DNA of 45,848 nucleotides from an uncultured bacterium. Its GTDB lineage: Bacteria; Verrucomicrobiota; Kiritimatiellia; CAIKKV01; CAITUY01. A program made the position numbers and the translations under genes. The stretch is from contig CAIVSY010000005.1 in NCBI GenBank assembly GCA_903908715.1, forward strand, positions 1 to 45,848, read 5' to 3'. Positions 17,180 through 25,690 of the stretch are shown piece after piece; positions within the stretch are counted from its first letter, which is position 1, and each line of letters opens with the position of its first letter. The notes below the pieces were generated by a model that had not been told where the DNA came from, did not search any database, and was given only the letters and a program-made list of their open reading frames with translations.

Positions 17180-19528
17180 CTATCGCGCCTTGCGGACCAT
17201 GACCACCCAGCGCCCGTCCGGACGGCCGATGATCTCACCCACCTCCTGGCCCTCCGCCTTGAAACTCGCCGGCACATTCCGGATTGGATCGCCATCATCG
17301 AGAACAATGGCCAGCGTGTCGCCAGGGTTCATCGTCTCCAGCCTGAGCTTGGCCTTGACGAAGTTCATCGGGCACGGAACACCGCTGAGATCCTGCGTGG
17401 CGGTCGCCTTCTCCATCTTCGCATCCGGCTTGCCGCCCGCCGGAAACGCGGCACCGCCCGTGGCAGGCTTCCCGGACTCTTTTTCCGGCGGGTGAAACTC
17501 CAGATTGGCGTCAAGGGTCGAATACAGCAGTTCCACCCTGCCGCGGAGCGCGCCAATCGCCTGCTCCTGCCCCTCGAAAGCCGTCTTCCAGCCCTGCGTG
17601 TATCCCCGCGCGCGGTCGAGGAGCGCCCGGAATTCCCCGGACACCAGCCCTGTGTCAATGAAATGCCGCTCAAATTCGCGCCACACGGCGTCGGGATCGC
17701 GGGCGTCCACACCCCGCGTGATCAGCAACGCGCGCACCGCTGGAATCAGGATTTCAAACGGCTGAACCGCTTTACGGGCCGCTTCCAGATCCTGCTGGAT
17801 CACCTCGAATACCCCGGCGCCGCACTCGCCGGCGCCGCGTCCGGCCAGCGAGAACCATTCCGCGGCGCCCAGATCGCGATAGTACTCGGGAGAGCCCTCG
17901 AAAGCGGGAATCCCCGCATGCTTCGCCACCAGGGCGCGGAAGTGCGGCAACCCCAGCCGGTCGGCATACGACAGGAAGGACTCCCCCTGCCTGCGCCCGG
18001 CTTGGAAGTCCAGGGCCAACTCCCGCGCCAGTGCCGGCAAAGCCGCCGCCGGAACCTTGCCCGCCGGCGCACCAAACCGCGCTCCGGCCACCCCGCACCG
18101 CCCGCCGATGGTTGCACCATAGGACGGAACCAAGCGCTCCCCCGTCCGCTGCGCAGCCCCGAAGAACCCGATGGCCCCCACAGGCTGCTGCCCGCACGAA
18201 TTGGTGCAGCCGTTGACCAGGAACTCCATGTCATCCAGCGTTTCGCGGGCGATACCGCTATCCGCCAGGACGCCGGCACAGGCGCGTGCGGCGTTCCGCG
18301 CCAGGCAGATTCCCAGTCTGCACGTCGCGGCGCCGGCGCAGGCCACAAACCGGTCCAGCGGCGTGGGAGTCAGCACATCCGTCTCCAATCCTCGCAACCC
18401 GGCAACCAGATCCGGCAGGTCGTCGCAGGGAACGCTTCGCAGCATCAAGTGCTGCCCACGCGTGGCCCGCACGCCGGATTCGCGGCTGTAACGCGCCGCC
18501 AACTCCCCGATGCGCGCCAGATCCCCCGCCGGAATGAAGCCGAGCGGCAAACGCAAGGGCACGGACACACAACCCGCCTGCTGCTGGGCAACCACACGCA
18601 CACCGTTCCACGCCACTTCCGACGGCCGACCCGCCTCTTCGCATCCGTCCCGCATCACCAGCGACTGTGCACTTTTCCACGCCGGAACGCCTTCGGCCGC
18701 CGCTTGCGCGAACGCCTCCGCGTACAAGCGGCGGAATTCAACGATCCCGACGCGCTCCACCACGAACCGCAGGCGCGCACGGTGCTTGTTGGCCCGGTCC
18801 CCGTGCCGGTCGAACAACCGGCGCACGGTCTCGGCAATGCGGATAATCTCCTCCGCCGGCGCCCAGTCAACCAGCGTATCCGCTACGCGGGACTGCGCGC
18901 CCATTCCTCCTCCGGCCAGAACCCGGAAGCCCGGCTTGCCGTCGCGGACTTCCGCGATGAAACCGAGGTCCGCGACCTGCGCCAGGGCACAGTCGGCGCC
19001 GCAGCCGCTGAAGGCAATCTTGTACTTGCGCGGAAGATTGTAACTGCCCACAAGCGGGATCAGCCATTCCGTCACCGCCTGGGCGCAGGGCGTGATATCA
19101 AACCGCTCCGCCGGACAAACACCGGCATACGGGCAGGCCGCGATATTTCGAACCGTGTTGCCGCCACCGCCCTTGCTGGTCAATCCGACGGCCATCAGCC
19201 GCCGCATGATCGCCGGGGTGTCCCGGATCGACACGTCATGGAACTGGACGTCCTGTCGTGTCGTGACATGCAGGATTCCGTTGCTGAACTCGCGGCTGAC
19301 CGCGGCCAGTTCCCGAACCTGCCCGTGGGTCATTGCCCCGCCGGCCACGCGGACACGCACCATGTAGGTTCCGTCCCGCCGCTGTTCGTACACGCCGCGC
19401 GGCACCCGCCGCGCCTTGAAGACCGCCGGCGGCATTTCGCCCGCCAAAAAACGCGCCACCTCGCGTTCGTAGGCATCAATGTCCGCCGCAAGGTCGGCGG
19501 GAAGGCTGTAGTAGCCCGATGTCGTCAT
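17180..19528 (-). CDS. siroheme sulfite reductase fused to HEPN-like and TusA sulfur-transfer domains
   Basis: A 782-aa protein. Residues 1-500 are nitrite/sulfite reductase: [44 protein letters not shown], and the siroheme-[4Fe-4S] ligands C397-x5-C403 (CAGAATC) and C441-x3-C445 (CTNSC). Residues about 570-700 are helical and look HEPN-like (inference). The last 70 residues form a TusA/SirA domain with the sulfur-carrying Cys at GVPCPMN (C719). In this setting, next to cysHDN and cysK, sulfite rather than nitrite is the likely substrate, since NirBD covers nitrite. The ATG overlaps the protease stop as ATGA. A covalently attached TusA suggests that sulfur is handed on by the reductase instead of being released as free sulfide. 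Confidence 0.9.
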   Translation of the reverse strand: MTTSGYYSLPADLAADIDAYEREVARFLAGEMPPAVFKARRVPRGVYEQRRDGTYMVRVRVAGGAMTHGQVRELAAVSREFSNGILHVTTRQDVQFHDVSIRDTPAIMRRLMAVGLTSKGGGGNTVRNIAACPYAGVCPAERFDITPCAQAVTEWLIPLVGSYNLPRKYKIAFSGCGADCALAQVADLGFIAEVRDGKPGFRVLAGGGMGAQSRVADTLVDWAPAEEIIRIAETVRRLFDRHGDRANKHRARLRFVVERVGIVEFRRLYAEAFAQAAAEGVPAWKSAQSLVMRDGCEEAGRPSEVAWNGVRVVAQQQAGCVSVPLRLPLGFIPAGDLARIGELAARYSRESGVRATRGQHLMLRSVPCDDLPDLVAGLRGLETDVLTPTPLDRFVACAGAATCRLGICLARNAARACAGVLADSGIARETLDDMEFLVNGCTNSCGQQPVGAIGFFGAAQRTGERLVPSYGATIGGRCGVAGARFGAPAGKVPAAALPALARELALDFQAGRRQGESFLSYADRLGLPHFRALVAKHAGIPAFEGSPEYYRDLGAAEWFSLAGRGAGECGAGVFEVIQQDLEAARKAVQPFEILIPAVRALLITRGVDARDPDAVWREFERHFIDTGLVSGEFRALLDRARGYTQGWKTAFEGQEQAIGALRGRVELLYSTLDANLEFHPPEKESGKPATGGAAFPAGGKPDAKMEKATATQDLSGVPCPMNFVKAKLRLETMNPGDTLAIVLDDGDPIRNVPASFKAEGQEVGEIIGRPDGRWVVMVRKAR

Positions 19529-19944
19529 GATTCCCCTGTTCCTTCCGTTTCAACGATCTCGACCGGCACCACCTCCACACACCCCTCGAGGACCCGGAAC
19601 CCCTTGACGTCGGGTGCATCCGGCGCCGCCAGGGACGTGATCACATAGACAGTATCCGTCGTATACGCCAGCCGCAAGTCCTCTTCAGACATGCGGGCAG
19701 GCGTTTCGGGATGGCTGTGCCAGATGGCCAGCAACCCGAGGCCGCGCGCGCGCATATCCTTGACGGCAGCGAATTGCTCCGCCGGAAGCATGCGGTAGTG
19801 TTCCCGGGATGCGTCGGCATTGGCCAGTTCATAAAACCGGCTCACACGCCCATCCCTCCCGCCGCACAAACCGCAAGCCTCCAGCGGCGCCGCTTTCCGC
19901 GCCGCCGCCAGCATCGCCTCAATTACATGTCTTTCTATGTTCAC
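19525..19944 (-). CDS. hcyD: JAMM (Mov34/M67) metalloprotease for sulfur-carrier processing
   Basis: A 139-aa zinc protease of the JAB1/Mec+ type: EACGLCGG supplies the upstream Glu and WHSHPETPARMSEEDL the HxHx(n)SxxD ligand set. Relatives cleave residues after the Gly-Gly of ThiS-like carriers or release the amino acid product from the carrier (Mec+ in mycobacteria, HcyD in Wolinella). The start is a GTG at 19944 that lies inside a 7-bp repeat array and has no well-spaced SD. An in-frame ATG about 11 codons inside (EAMLAAARKAAP) is possible but shortens the conserved first helix. The stop overlaps the sulfite reductase ATG. Symbol given by analogy. Confidence 0.82.
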   Translation of the reverse strand: MNIERHVIEAMLAAARKAAPLEACGLCGGRDGRVSRFYELANADASREHYRMLPAEQFAAVKDMRARGLGLLAIWHSHPETPARMSEEDLRLAYTTDTVYVITSLAAPDAPDVKGFRVLEGCVEVVPVEIVETEGTGES

Positions 19945-19982
19945 CCTTCACGCGCCTCACGCCTCACGTCTCACGTCCCACG
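19939..19982. repeat. degenerate 7-bp tandem repeat, NYTCACG type
   Basis: Six heptads on the plus strand: GTTCACC, CTTCACG, (CG insertion) CCTCACG, CCTCACG, TCTCACG, TCCCACG. It fills the spacer between the thiF-like and JAMM genes and supplies the GTG start codon of the latter. It resembles the short tandemly repeated heptanucleotides described in cyanobacteria, with no known function here. Confidence 0.75.
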
Positions 19983-19986
19983 CCAC

Positions 19987-20811
19987 CTACACAGGACAAA
20001 CCTCCCCGGGCTTGCAGGCGCACACCGGGGCAGCTTCGGCCCGCAATTCCGTGATCGCAGGCGCTTCGCCGCACAACGGGCACTTCGGATTCCTGCGCAG
20101 CGGGACCTTCCGGAAATTCGCGCCCAAGGCATCATAGACCAGCAGTTTGTCCGTCAGGAGTTCGCCTTTGCCGAGCAGGAACTTGATCGCTTCCGTGGCC
20201 TGCAAGGTCCCGACCACCCCCGCCAGCACGCCCAGCACGCCCGCCTGCGAACAGGAGGGGACGGCCCCCGTGGGCGGCGGCGCCTTGAACACGCAGCGAT
20301 AGCAGGCCGTGCGGCCCGGCAACACCGTCAGCAACTGGCCGTCGAACTTGAGAATTCCCGCGTGGGAATACGGCTTGCCCGCGAAATGACACGCGTCGGC
20401 CACCAGGAACTTCGCGGCGAAATTGTCGGTTCCGTCGATCACAAAGTCGTAGTCTCTCAGAATATCCAGGGCATTGTCCGCCGTCAGGCGCTCGCGATAC
20501 GTCCGAACCGACACATCCGGATTGATCGCCCTGAATTTCTCCGCCGCCGACTCCACCTTGGGCCGTCCGACATCGGGCGTGGCATGCGCCACCTGCCGTT
20601 GCAGGTTGCTGAGGTCCACCACATCGGCATCCATGATCCCGATCGTTCCGACCCCGGCCGCCGCCAGGTATAGTCCCGCCGGACTGCCGAGCCCGCCGGC
20701 GCCGACCAGCAGCACCTTGCCCGCCAGCAGCCGCTCCTGCCCCTTGCCACCCACCTCGGGCAAAATGATGTGCCGCGAATACCGCTCAATCTGTTGTTCC
20801 GATAAATTCAT
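19987..20811 (-). CDS. hcyF: ThiF/MoeB-like carrier-protein adenylyltransferase
   Basis: A 274-aa E1-like enzyme that adenylates the C-terminal glycine of a ThiS-like carrier. It begins ERYSRHIILPEVGGKGQ, has the ATP loop VGAGGLGSPAGLYLAAAG, DADVVDLSNLQRQ, VIDGTDNFAAKFL, the zinc-binding CYRC and CPLC pairs, and the conserved Cys loop VPSCSQAGVLG. An extra Cys-rich tail CACKPGEVCPV follows. Between the carrier and the JAMM protease, its role as the HcyF-type enzyme of thiocarboxylate formation is the best fit; MoeB or ThiF for Mo-cofactor or thiamin is less likely because no moa or thi gene is near. Symbol by analogy. Confidence 0.85.
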   Translation of the reverse strand: MNLSEQQIERYSRHIILPEVGGKGQERLLAGKVLLVGAGGLGSPAGLYLAAAGVGTIGIMDADVVDLSNLQRQVAHATPDVGRPKVESAAEKFRAINPDVSVRTYRERLTADNALDILRDYDFVIDGTDNFAAKFLVADACHFAGKPYSHAGILKFDGQLLTVLPGRTACYRCVFKAPPPTGAVPSCSQAGVLGVLAGVVGTLQATEAIKFLLGKGELLTDKLLVYDALGANFRKVPLRRNPKCPLCGEAPAITELRAEAAPVCACKPGEVCPV

Positions 20812-20821
20812 TTCACACCCT

Positions 20822-20905
20822 ATTCACCATTCACGATTCACCATTCACGATTCACCATTCACGATTCACGATTCACTATTCACCATTCACGATTCACTAT
20901 TCACG
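20822..20905. repeat. 12-unit 7-bp tandem repeat ATTCAC(C/G/T)
   Basis: Twelve uninterrupted heptads ATTCACN on the plus strand (GTGAATN on the coding strand), varying only at the seventh base. They fill the spacer between the carrier gene and the thiF-like gene and extend into the carrier gene, where the final units encode its last two residues and stop codon. Confidence 0.93.
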
Positions 20906-21106
20906 CCCCCCTCCCATGAAATAGAGGAACTCCACCCGGTCTCCGTCCTGGAGAACCGTCGTCCCGAAGTCGCCCCGCTCCAGGATCACGCCGTTGAGTT
21001 CCACTGTCACCATATCGGGCATCTTCACCTGCCGGTGCTCCAGCAGGCCCGTCACCGAAAGCGCGTCCGGCGCTTCTTTTACCGCTCCGTTGATTGTCAG
21101 TTTCAT
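20897..21106 (-). CDS. hcyS: ThiS/MoaD-like sulfur carrier protein with masked Gly-Gly terminus
   Basis: A 69-aa beta-grasp carrier: MKLTINGAVKEAPDALS..., VTVELNGVILERGDFGTTVL and VEFLYFMGGGRE at the end. ThiS-like proteins normally end in Gly-Gly, which is adenylated and thiocarboxylated. Here Arg-Glu follows three glycines, so the terminus must be trimmed, and a JAMM protease is encoded two genes away. This matches HcyS of Wolinella, which is made with a removable extra residue. The Arg-Glu codons and the TAG stop lie in a 7-bp repeat array. ATG 21106 overlaps the metY stop as ATGA. Thiamin (ThiS) use is less likely as no thi gene is nearby. Confidence 0.82.
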   Translation of the reverse strand: MKLTINGAVKEAPDALSVTGLLEHRQVKMPDMVTVELNGVILERGDFGTTVLQDGDRVEFLYFMGGGRE

Positions 21107-22368
21107 GTTTCTTCCTTTCCCAATGCCGCAAGGCTTTGTTCCATATCCGCGATAATGTCATCCGCATGCTCGATTCCAACCGAAACCCGCACCAGATCGT
21201 CCGATACACCCATGGCCCGGCATTCGTCTCCGGACAGATCCCGGCAGAATGTCGAGGCCGGGTGAATCACCAGCGTCCGCAAATCGCCCAGATTGGCGAG
21301 GTCCCGGGCCAGCGCGAGGCCGTTGATGAACTGGTAGCATTCGGCCTTGTCCGCCAGACGCAGCGTCAGCAGCGCGCCGTATCCCCCGGTGAACTGCCGC
21401 CGGGCCACCGCGTGGCCGGGATGGCCGGCCAACCCCGGATAGCGCACGCCGCGCACCCGCGGGTGCGCGGCCAGAAACTCCGCCAAGCGGGCGGCGTTCG
21501 CGCAGTGCCGCTCCATCCGGACCGCGAGCGTCTCCACGCCGGTGGACATCAGGAACGCGTTGAACGGCGAAAGGCACCCGCCGAGATCGCGGCAGATCTG
21601 GTTGCGAAGATAAACAAGGAAGGCCAGGCGTCCGGCGCGCTTGTGGTGCGCCGCCAGGTGGCCGTAACGCGGGCCGGACCAATCGAAGGATCCGCAGTCC
21701 GTGACGACGCCGCCGATCGCATTGCCATGCCCATTGAGGAACTTGGACGTGGAATGGATGACGAGATCGGCACCTGCCGTGCGGGGTTGGAACAGGAACG
21801 GTGTTGCCACCGTGTTGTCCACCCCGAGCACGACCCCTTTTTCACGGGCCACCGCCGCAATGGCGGCGATATCCGGGATGTCCAGTTTCGGATTCCCGAC
21901 AGTCTCCACGAAGATCAGTTTCGTCCGGTCCGTGATGGCCCGGCGATAGGCGTCCACATCCGTCGCCTCGACGAACCTGGTTGTGATCCCGTAGCGGACC
22001 AGCGTCTGCCGGAACAGCGAGTAGGTCCCGCCGAAAATGCTGTTTCCGGAGACAATCTCGTCGCCCGCCCCCGCCAGCCCCAGCACCGCGGCTGTGATGG
22101 CCGCCATGCCCGACGCGCAGGCGACGGATCCGATCCCGCCTTCGAGCGCCGCAATGCGACGCTCGAACCCGGCGACGGTCGGATTGGCGATACGTGAATA
22201 CACGTAGCCCGGCTCGCGTCCGGCAAAAACCGCCTCCAGCCCCTCGGCGGTCTCGTAGGCGAACGAGGAACTCAGGGCGATCGGAGAAACCGTCCCGCCG
22301 TCCCGGGACTCCTGGGCCGGAGCCGCGTGAAGGAGCATCGTTTCCCTGTGCCATGCCCGCGTGTTCAT
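21103..22368 (-). CDS. metY: O-acetylhomoserine sulfhydrylase-type PLP enzyme (MetY)
   Basis: A 421-aa Cys/Met-metabolism PLP enzyme: SRIANPTVAGFERRIAALEG, ASGMAAITAAVLGL, VDNTVATPFLFQP and the PLP lysine in IHSTSKFLNGHGNA. In the thiocarboxylate pathway MetY joins carrier-COSH to O-acetylhomoserine to give carrier-homocysteine. Overlap with the carrier gene (ATGA) and with the upstream DUF2061 gene (TGATG) supports that partnership. Ordinary free-sulfide sulfhydrylation remains possible; sequence alone does not separate the two. Confidence 0.92.
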   Translation of the reverse strand: MNTRAWHRETMLLHAAPAQESRDGGTVSPIALSSSFAYETAEGLEAVFAGREPGYVYSRIANPTVAGFERRIAALEGGIGSVACASGMAAITAAVLGLAGAGDEIVSGNSIFGGTYSLFRQTLVRYGITTRFVEATDVDAYRRAITDRTKLIFVETVGNPKLDIPDIAAIAAVAREKGVVLGVDNTVATPFLFQPRTAGADLVIHSTSKFLNGHGNAIGGVVTDCGSFDWSGPRYGHLAAHHKRAGRLAFLVYLRNQICRDLGGCLSPFNAFLMSTGVETLAVRMERHCANAARLAEFLAAHPRVRGVRYPGLAGHPGHAVARRQFTGGYGALLTLRLADKAECYQFINGLALARDLANLGDLRTLVIHPASTFCRDLSGDECRAMGVSDDLVRVSVGIEHADDIIADMEQSLAALGKEET

Positions 22369-22628
22369 CAGATCCCTCCTCCTTGTCCGTCGGCCGATTC
22401 CCCGGCGGCCAGCCCCCAAGTCACACCATGCCAGAAACGCTCATGCAGGTAGAAGCCCAGGATCTTCACCGCCGAATCCACCAGGCTGATGCCCAGCCCC
22501 ATCTTCAACGAACCGGTGACCCACCACCCGACAAGGCATGTCCCCAGCGTGCCGAACAAACGCCACGTCACAGCCTTGAGAATGCTGCGCCGGTGCAGTT
22601 CCGATTTCCGCTGCCCCTGGCTCTTCAT
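22368..22628 (-). CDS. DUF2061 small membrane protein
   Basis: An 86-aa protein with a basic N-terminus (QRKSELHRRSILKAVTWRLFG, broken here by no gap larger than the motif) and two hydrophobic segments (FGTLGTCLVGWWVTGSLKMG, VDSAVKILGFYLHERFWHG). This is the DUF2061 pattern, which includes the conserved K-A-x-T-W-R start and the H-E-R-x-W end. It overlaps cysN (ATGA) and metY (TGATG), so it is tightly co-translated. DUF2061 genes recur beside cysN/cysC in other genomes, but no function is established. Confidence 0.82.
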   Translation of the reverse strand: MKSQGQRKSELHRRSILKAVTWRLFGTLGTCLVGWWVTGSLKMGLGISLVDSAVKILGFYLHERFWHGVTWGLAAGESADGQGGGI

Positions 22629-24430
22629 ATGTTGTACTCCACAATCACGTTCTTCTTTTTCAGTAGGTCGCAAACGGTTTCCACGCCGCGCCCGGCGTCG
22701 AGTGTCGCGTCGAGCCGGAGATCCGGTGTGAACGACGTAAAGATGTTTTCCCCCAAATGGACCGTCACAATCTCGTTGGGGCTGTTCAGTTGAGCCAGCA
22801 TCCCGAGATCATAGTCATCCACATTGGAAACGGACGTGACGAAGATCAGACCCGCATCGGTGAAGATTCGCGCCAGTTCCCCCAGCCGGCGGATATGATC
22901 GTCGCGGATTTCGCCCTCGACCCGCAGGTCGGCATCCAGTCCGTGCGTGACGTTCTCCATGCCCAGGTAATAGACCTTGTAGTTCAGGGAAAACAGCTTC
23001 CGTTCGAGCGCCCGGGCAAACGCCTCGCCCGCGGCGGCGTCCGCGCTGGTAAACACCACGAATTTCGCGCCGTGCCCGTAAACCACGGACCGCTCGATCC
23101 GGGGGATGGCGCTGCTCTTCCACGCCACCTCTCGCTCCCGGATGTGCTCCTGGAGCGTGGACTCCCGAGCCGCCACGCCGGCCAGGATGATGCCCGCCCC
23201 GGCGATCTCGTGGTTGTCCACGATCACCAGCCGTCCGGTCTGTTCGATCTCGCCCACGGTATCGAAGGCCGCCGGCTTGGGGGTCTCCAGGATGACTTCC
23301 GCCACGTCGTGGCGGTCCACCTGCTGTTTGTTGGCCACCGTGCTGAGTTCCGTGGCGTCGAGCACCGAGATCACCTCCACCAGCTTGACGGGGGTCCGCG
23401 CCGCGCCCAGCTTGAGCTTGTACACCTTTTCGCGAATCATCGGCGCCCGGCCCATCCAGAACAGGTTCACGCGGAACCGTGTGCCGGTCTGCATGGCCGG
23501 CTCGCCGGCCTTAACCATCCATTCGCCCGGCTTGATGTAAATCTGGGTGTCGAGTGTGAAACCCGGCGCTTCTCCCGCCGCGGCCGTCTGCCTGACCGGC
23601 CCGTTGAAGTATTCGATGGACCTGATCCGAGAGGTCTTGCCCGACGGCTGGAAAACCACCGCGTCTCCCGCGGCGATCGTTCCCGTTTCGATCGTTCCCG
23701 TCACAATCCGGCGATCGTCGCCCTGCTCCGTGAACTTGTAGATATCCTGCACCGGCAGACGGAACGGCAGTGTGTGCGGAATTTCCTTGTGGCCAAAACC
23801 GTCAATCTGTTCCAGTACCGTCGGCCCCGCATACCACGCCGTCTCCGCCGCCCGTTCCGCAATGTTCACCCCCTGCATGCCGCTCACCGGAATAAAACTC
23901 GCGGGCGTCACTCCCAAGCGGCCAAGGAAGGCGGCATATTCGTCGCGAAGCGACTCGAACACCTCGCGGCTGTATCCCACCAAATCCATCTTGTTCACCA
24001 GAACCGAAACCTGGCGCAGTCCCAGCATGGAGAGCATATACCCATGGCGCTTGGTGTTCTCGCGGACCCCCTCCTTCGCGTCGATCACCAGCAGAGCGGC
24101 TTCCGCGCGGGAAGCCCCGGTGATCATGTTCTTGAGGAATTCGATATGGCCCGGCGCATCAATCAGCAGATAGCGGCGCCTGGCCGTGCGAAAGAAACAC
24201 CGCGCCGCATCAATGGTGATGCCCTGCGCCTGCTCATCCTTGAGCGCGTCCAGTAGAAACGCGTATTCAAAGGGCCGCGCATTCCGACGGCACATGGCCT
24301 GCACCTGCTCCAGTTTGCCCTGCGGCAGTGCATGGGTTTCCGCCAGCAGGCGGCCAATGACCGTGCTCTTGCCGTGATCCACATGGCCCGCCATCACAAT
24401 ACTAATCTGTTCGCTCTGTTCCGCCGCCAT
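22625..24430 (-). CDS. cysN: sulfate adenylyltransferase large subunit CysN with degenerate CysC domain
   Basis: A 601-aa protein. The N-terminal GTPase has AGHVDHGKSTVIGRLL, DAPGHIEF and VNKMDL; domains 2-3 follow to about residue 430. With CysD it forms APS from ATP and sulfate, driven by GTP. The last ~165 residues align by pattern to APS kinase: YYLGMENVTHGLDADL corresponds to the usual YxLDGDNVRHGLxxDL and HIRRLGELARIFTDAGLIFV to the ENIRRxxEVA helix. The P-loop GxxGAGKST is replaced by FTSADAAAGEAF and the DGDN acidic pair by GMEN, so kinase activity should be lost. Loss fits the presence of an APS-type CysH that needs no PAPS. The gene starts 48 bases after cysD. Confidence 0.92.
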   Translation of the reverse strand: MAAEQSEQISIVMAGHVDHGKSTVIGRLLAETHALPQGKLEQVQAMCRRNARPFEYAFLLDALKDEQAQGITIDAARCFFRTARRRYLLIDAPGHIEFLKNMITGASRAEAALLVIDAKEGVRENTKRHGYMLSMLGLRQVSVLVNKMDLVGYSREVFESLRDEYAAFLGRLGVTPASFIPVSGMQGVNIAERAAETAWYAGPTVLEQIDGFGHKEIPHTLPFRLPVQDIYKFTEQGDDRRIVTGTIETGTIAAGDAVVFQPSGKTSRIRSIEYFNGPVRQTAAAGEAPGFTLDTQIYIKPGEWMVKAGEPAMQTGTRFRVNLFWMGRAPMIREKVYKLKLGAARTPVKLVEVISVLDATELSTVANKQQVDRHDVAEVILETPKPAAFDTVGEIEQTGRLVIVDNHEIAGAGIILAGVAARESTLQEHIREREVAWKSSAIPRIERSVVYGHGAKFVVFTSADAAAGEAFARALERKLFSLNYKVYYLGMENVTHGLDADLRVEGEIRDDHIRRLGELARIFTDAGLIFVTSVSNVDDYDLGMLAQLNSPNEIVTVHLGENIFTSFTPDLRLDATLDAGRGVETVCDLLKKKNVIVEYNI

Positions 24431-24444
24431 AATCTGCTCCTCGC

Positions 24445-24472
24445 TGACACCTGAAACCCGACACCGAGCACC
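24445..24472. repeat. four 7-bp repeats in the cysD-cysN spacer
   Basis: Plus-strand units TGACACC, TGAAACC, CGACACC and GAGCACC (coding strand GGTNTCN-like). A third, unrelated heptamer family in this operon, located between the cysD stop and the cysN SD (GAGGAG). Confidence 0.68.
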
Positions 24473-24478
24473 TGGAAA

Positions 24479-25360
24479 TTACATGTACCCGCCGCGCCGC
24501 AACGTTTCCAGCCCACCGCCGTCCTCCTTATCCTGCTCACGTCCGGACCGTTCTGCGATATTGGAAAACTTGCCGCTACGCAGCTCTTCAACGATTTCTT
24601 TCACGTTTCCGGCGGAGGATTCCACCGGGCTCGTGCAGGGATAACACCCCAGCGACCGGTACCGCTTGCCATTGCCCCGGTCGAAGTAGAGCGGGATGAT
24701 GGGAATGTTCTCCCGCTCAATGTATTCCCAGATGTTCAATTCCGTCCAGTCGAGCAAGGGGTGTATCCGCACGTGGGTTCCCGGAGCGAAGTCCGTCTTG
24801 TACTGCTTCCATAATTCCGGCGGCTGGTCGCCCACATCCCATTCGCTCTGCTGGTCCCTTGCAGAAAAGTACCGCTCCTTCGAACGGCTGCCTTCCTCGT
24901 CCGCCCGCGCGCCCACAATCACGCCCGTGAAGGCTTCGGGCTTTTCCTCCCGGACCAGCCGGCCCGCGGCATGATCCATCCGCCGCCGCGGCCACTCGCC
25001 CGAAAGCGTGTGCTTCAGCGCCTCGCTCTTCAGCGCCCTGCAGCATTCCACCCGCGTCAGTTTCCCTTGCGGAAACGTCTGCCCTGCGTCGAGCGCGCGG
25101 CGGTTTTCGCCCACGATCAGGTCGAGATGCCATTCAAACGCCACGCGGTCGCGATAGGCGATCATCTCGGGAATCTTGTAACTTGTGTCAATGTGCATCA
25201 GCGGGAAAGGTACATGCCCGAAGAACGCCTTGCGGGCCAGCCACAGCAGCACCGTGCTGTCCTTGCCAATGGACCAGAGCATCACCAGGCTCTTGAACTC
25301 CCGGTATGCCTCCCGCAGGATGTGAACACTCGTCGCTTCCAGTCTGTCCAACGCTGTCAT
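24479..25360 (-). CDS. cysD: sulfate adenylyltransferase small subunit
   Basis: A 293-aa PP-loop enzyme that adenylates sulfate as partner of CysN. Signatures: [20 protein letters not shown] (PP-loop), [40 protein letters not shown], and [18 protein letters not shown]. The C-terminus ends with [20 protein letters not shown], typical of the CysD tail. ATG 25360 has GGGGAGCAGAC upstream; the longer ORF start at 25381 lacks this. It follows the small zinc-ribbon gene by 25 bases. Confidence 0.96.
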   Translation of the reverse strand: MTALDRLEATSVHILREAYREFKSLVMLWSIGKDSTVLLWLARKAFFGHVPFPLMHIDTSYKIPEMIAYRDRVAFEWHLDLIVGENRRALDAGQTFPQGKLTRVECCRALKSEALKHTLSGEWPRRRMDHAAGRLVREEKPEAFTGVIVGARADEEGSRSKERYFSARDQQSEWDVGDQPPELWKQYKTDFAPGTHVRIHPLLDWTELNIWEYIERENIPIIPLYFDRGNGKRYRSLGCYPCTSPVESSAGNVKEIVEELRSGKFSNIAERSGREQDKEDGGGLETLRRGGYM

Positions 25361-25385
25361 GTCTGCTCCCCGTTCCGACACCGCG

Positions 25386-25661
25386 TCACACGCGGCTTAC
25401 GATTTCCGTGAGCCGGCGCCCGTCGTTCGCCGACCAGTAATCCTCCAGCAAGGCGCCGCAGGCCCGGCATCTGACCGTCCCTCTTGCCACCGCGACATCC
25501 CCCTGCCCATCCAGATCCTCGATCCGTTCCCCCAGCGCTTCAAGACGCCAGCCGCCACGACGGCGGCAACGGGGGCATCGAACCAGCACGACGGTGGCAA
25601 GCAACGACCAAACCAATGCGCCCGCAAGAACCAGGATAATGGCCGCTATGATCAAGATCAT
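25386..25661 (-). CDS. small membrane protein with zinc-ribbon-like cysteine pairs
   Basis: A 91-aa protein: one N-terminal TM helix ([20 protein letters not shown]), then [10 protein letters not shown] and, about 40 residues later, [10 protein letters not shown], two CxxC pairs that could bind zinc. ATG 25661 is chosen for AGGGAAC upstream and because it begins the TM helix. It sits between cysH (24 bases after its stop) and cysD, on the same strand, so it is very likely part of the operon. No family recognised; a membrane-bound redox or scaffold role would be guesswork. Confidence 0.7.
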   Translation of the reverse strand: MILIIAAIILVLAGALVWSLLATVVLVRCPRCRRRGGWRLEALGERIEDLDGQGDVAVARGTVRCRACGALLEDYWSANDGRRLTEIVSRV

Positions 25662-25690
25662 GTTCGTTCCCTGTTGAAAAGTCCGTATAC

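Noticed and set aside
17165..19648. An 827-aa open frame on the plus strand opposite the sulfite reductase
   Set aside because: It is antisense to a gene with all expected motifs; in GC-rich DNA the opposite strand of a long gene is often open. Its composition (Arg, His, Pro, Gln rich) is typical of such shadows.
20822..20905. Possible CRISPR array
   Set aside because: Units are 7 bp and contiguous with no spacers; there are no cas genes.
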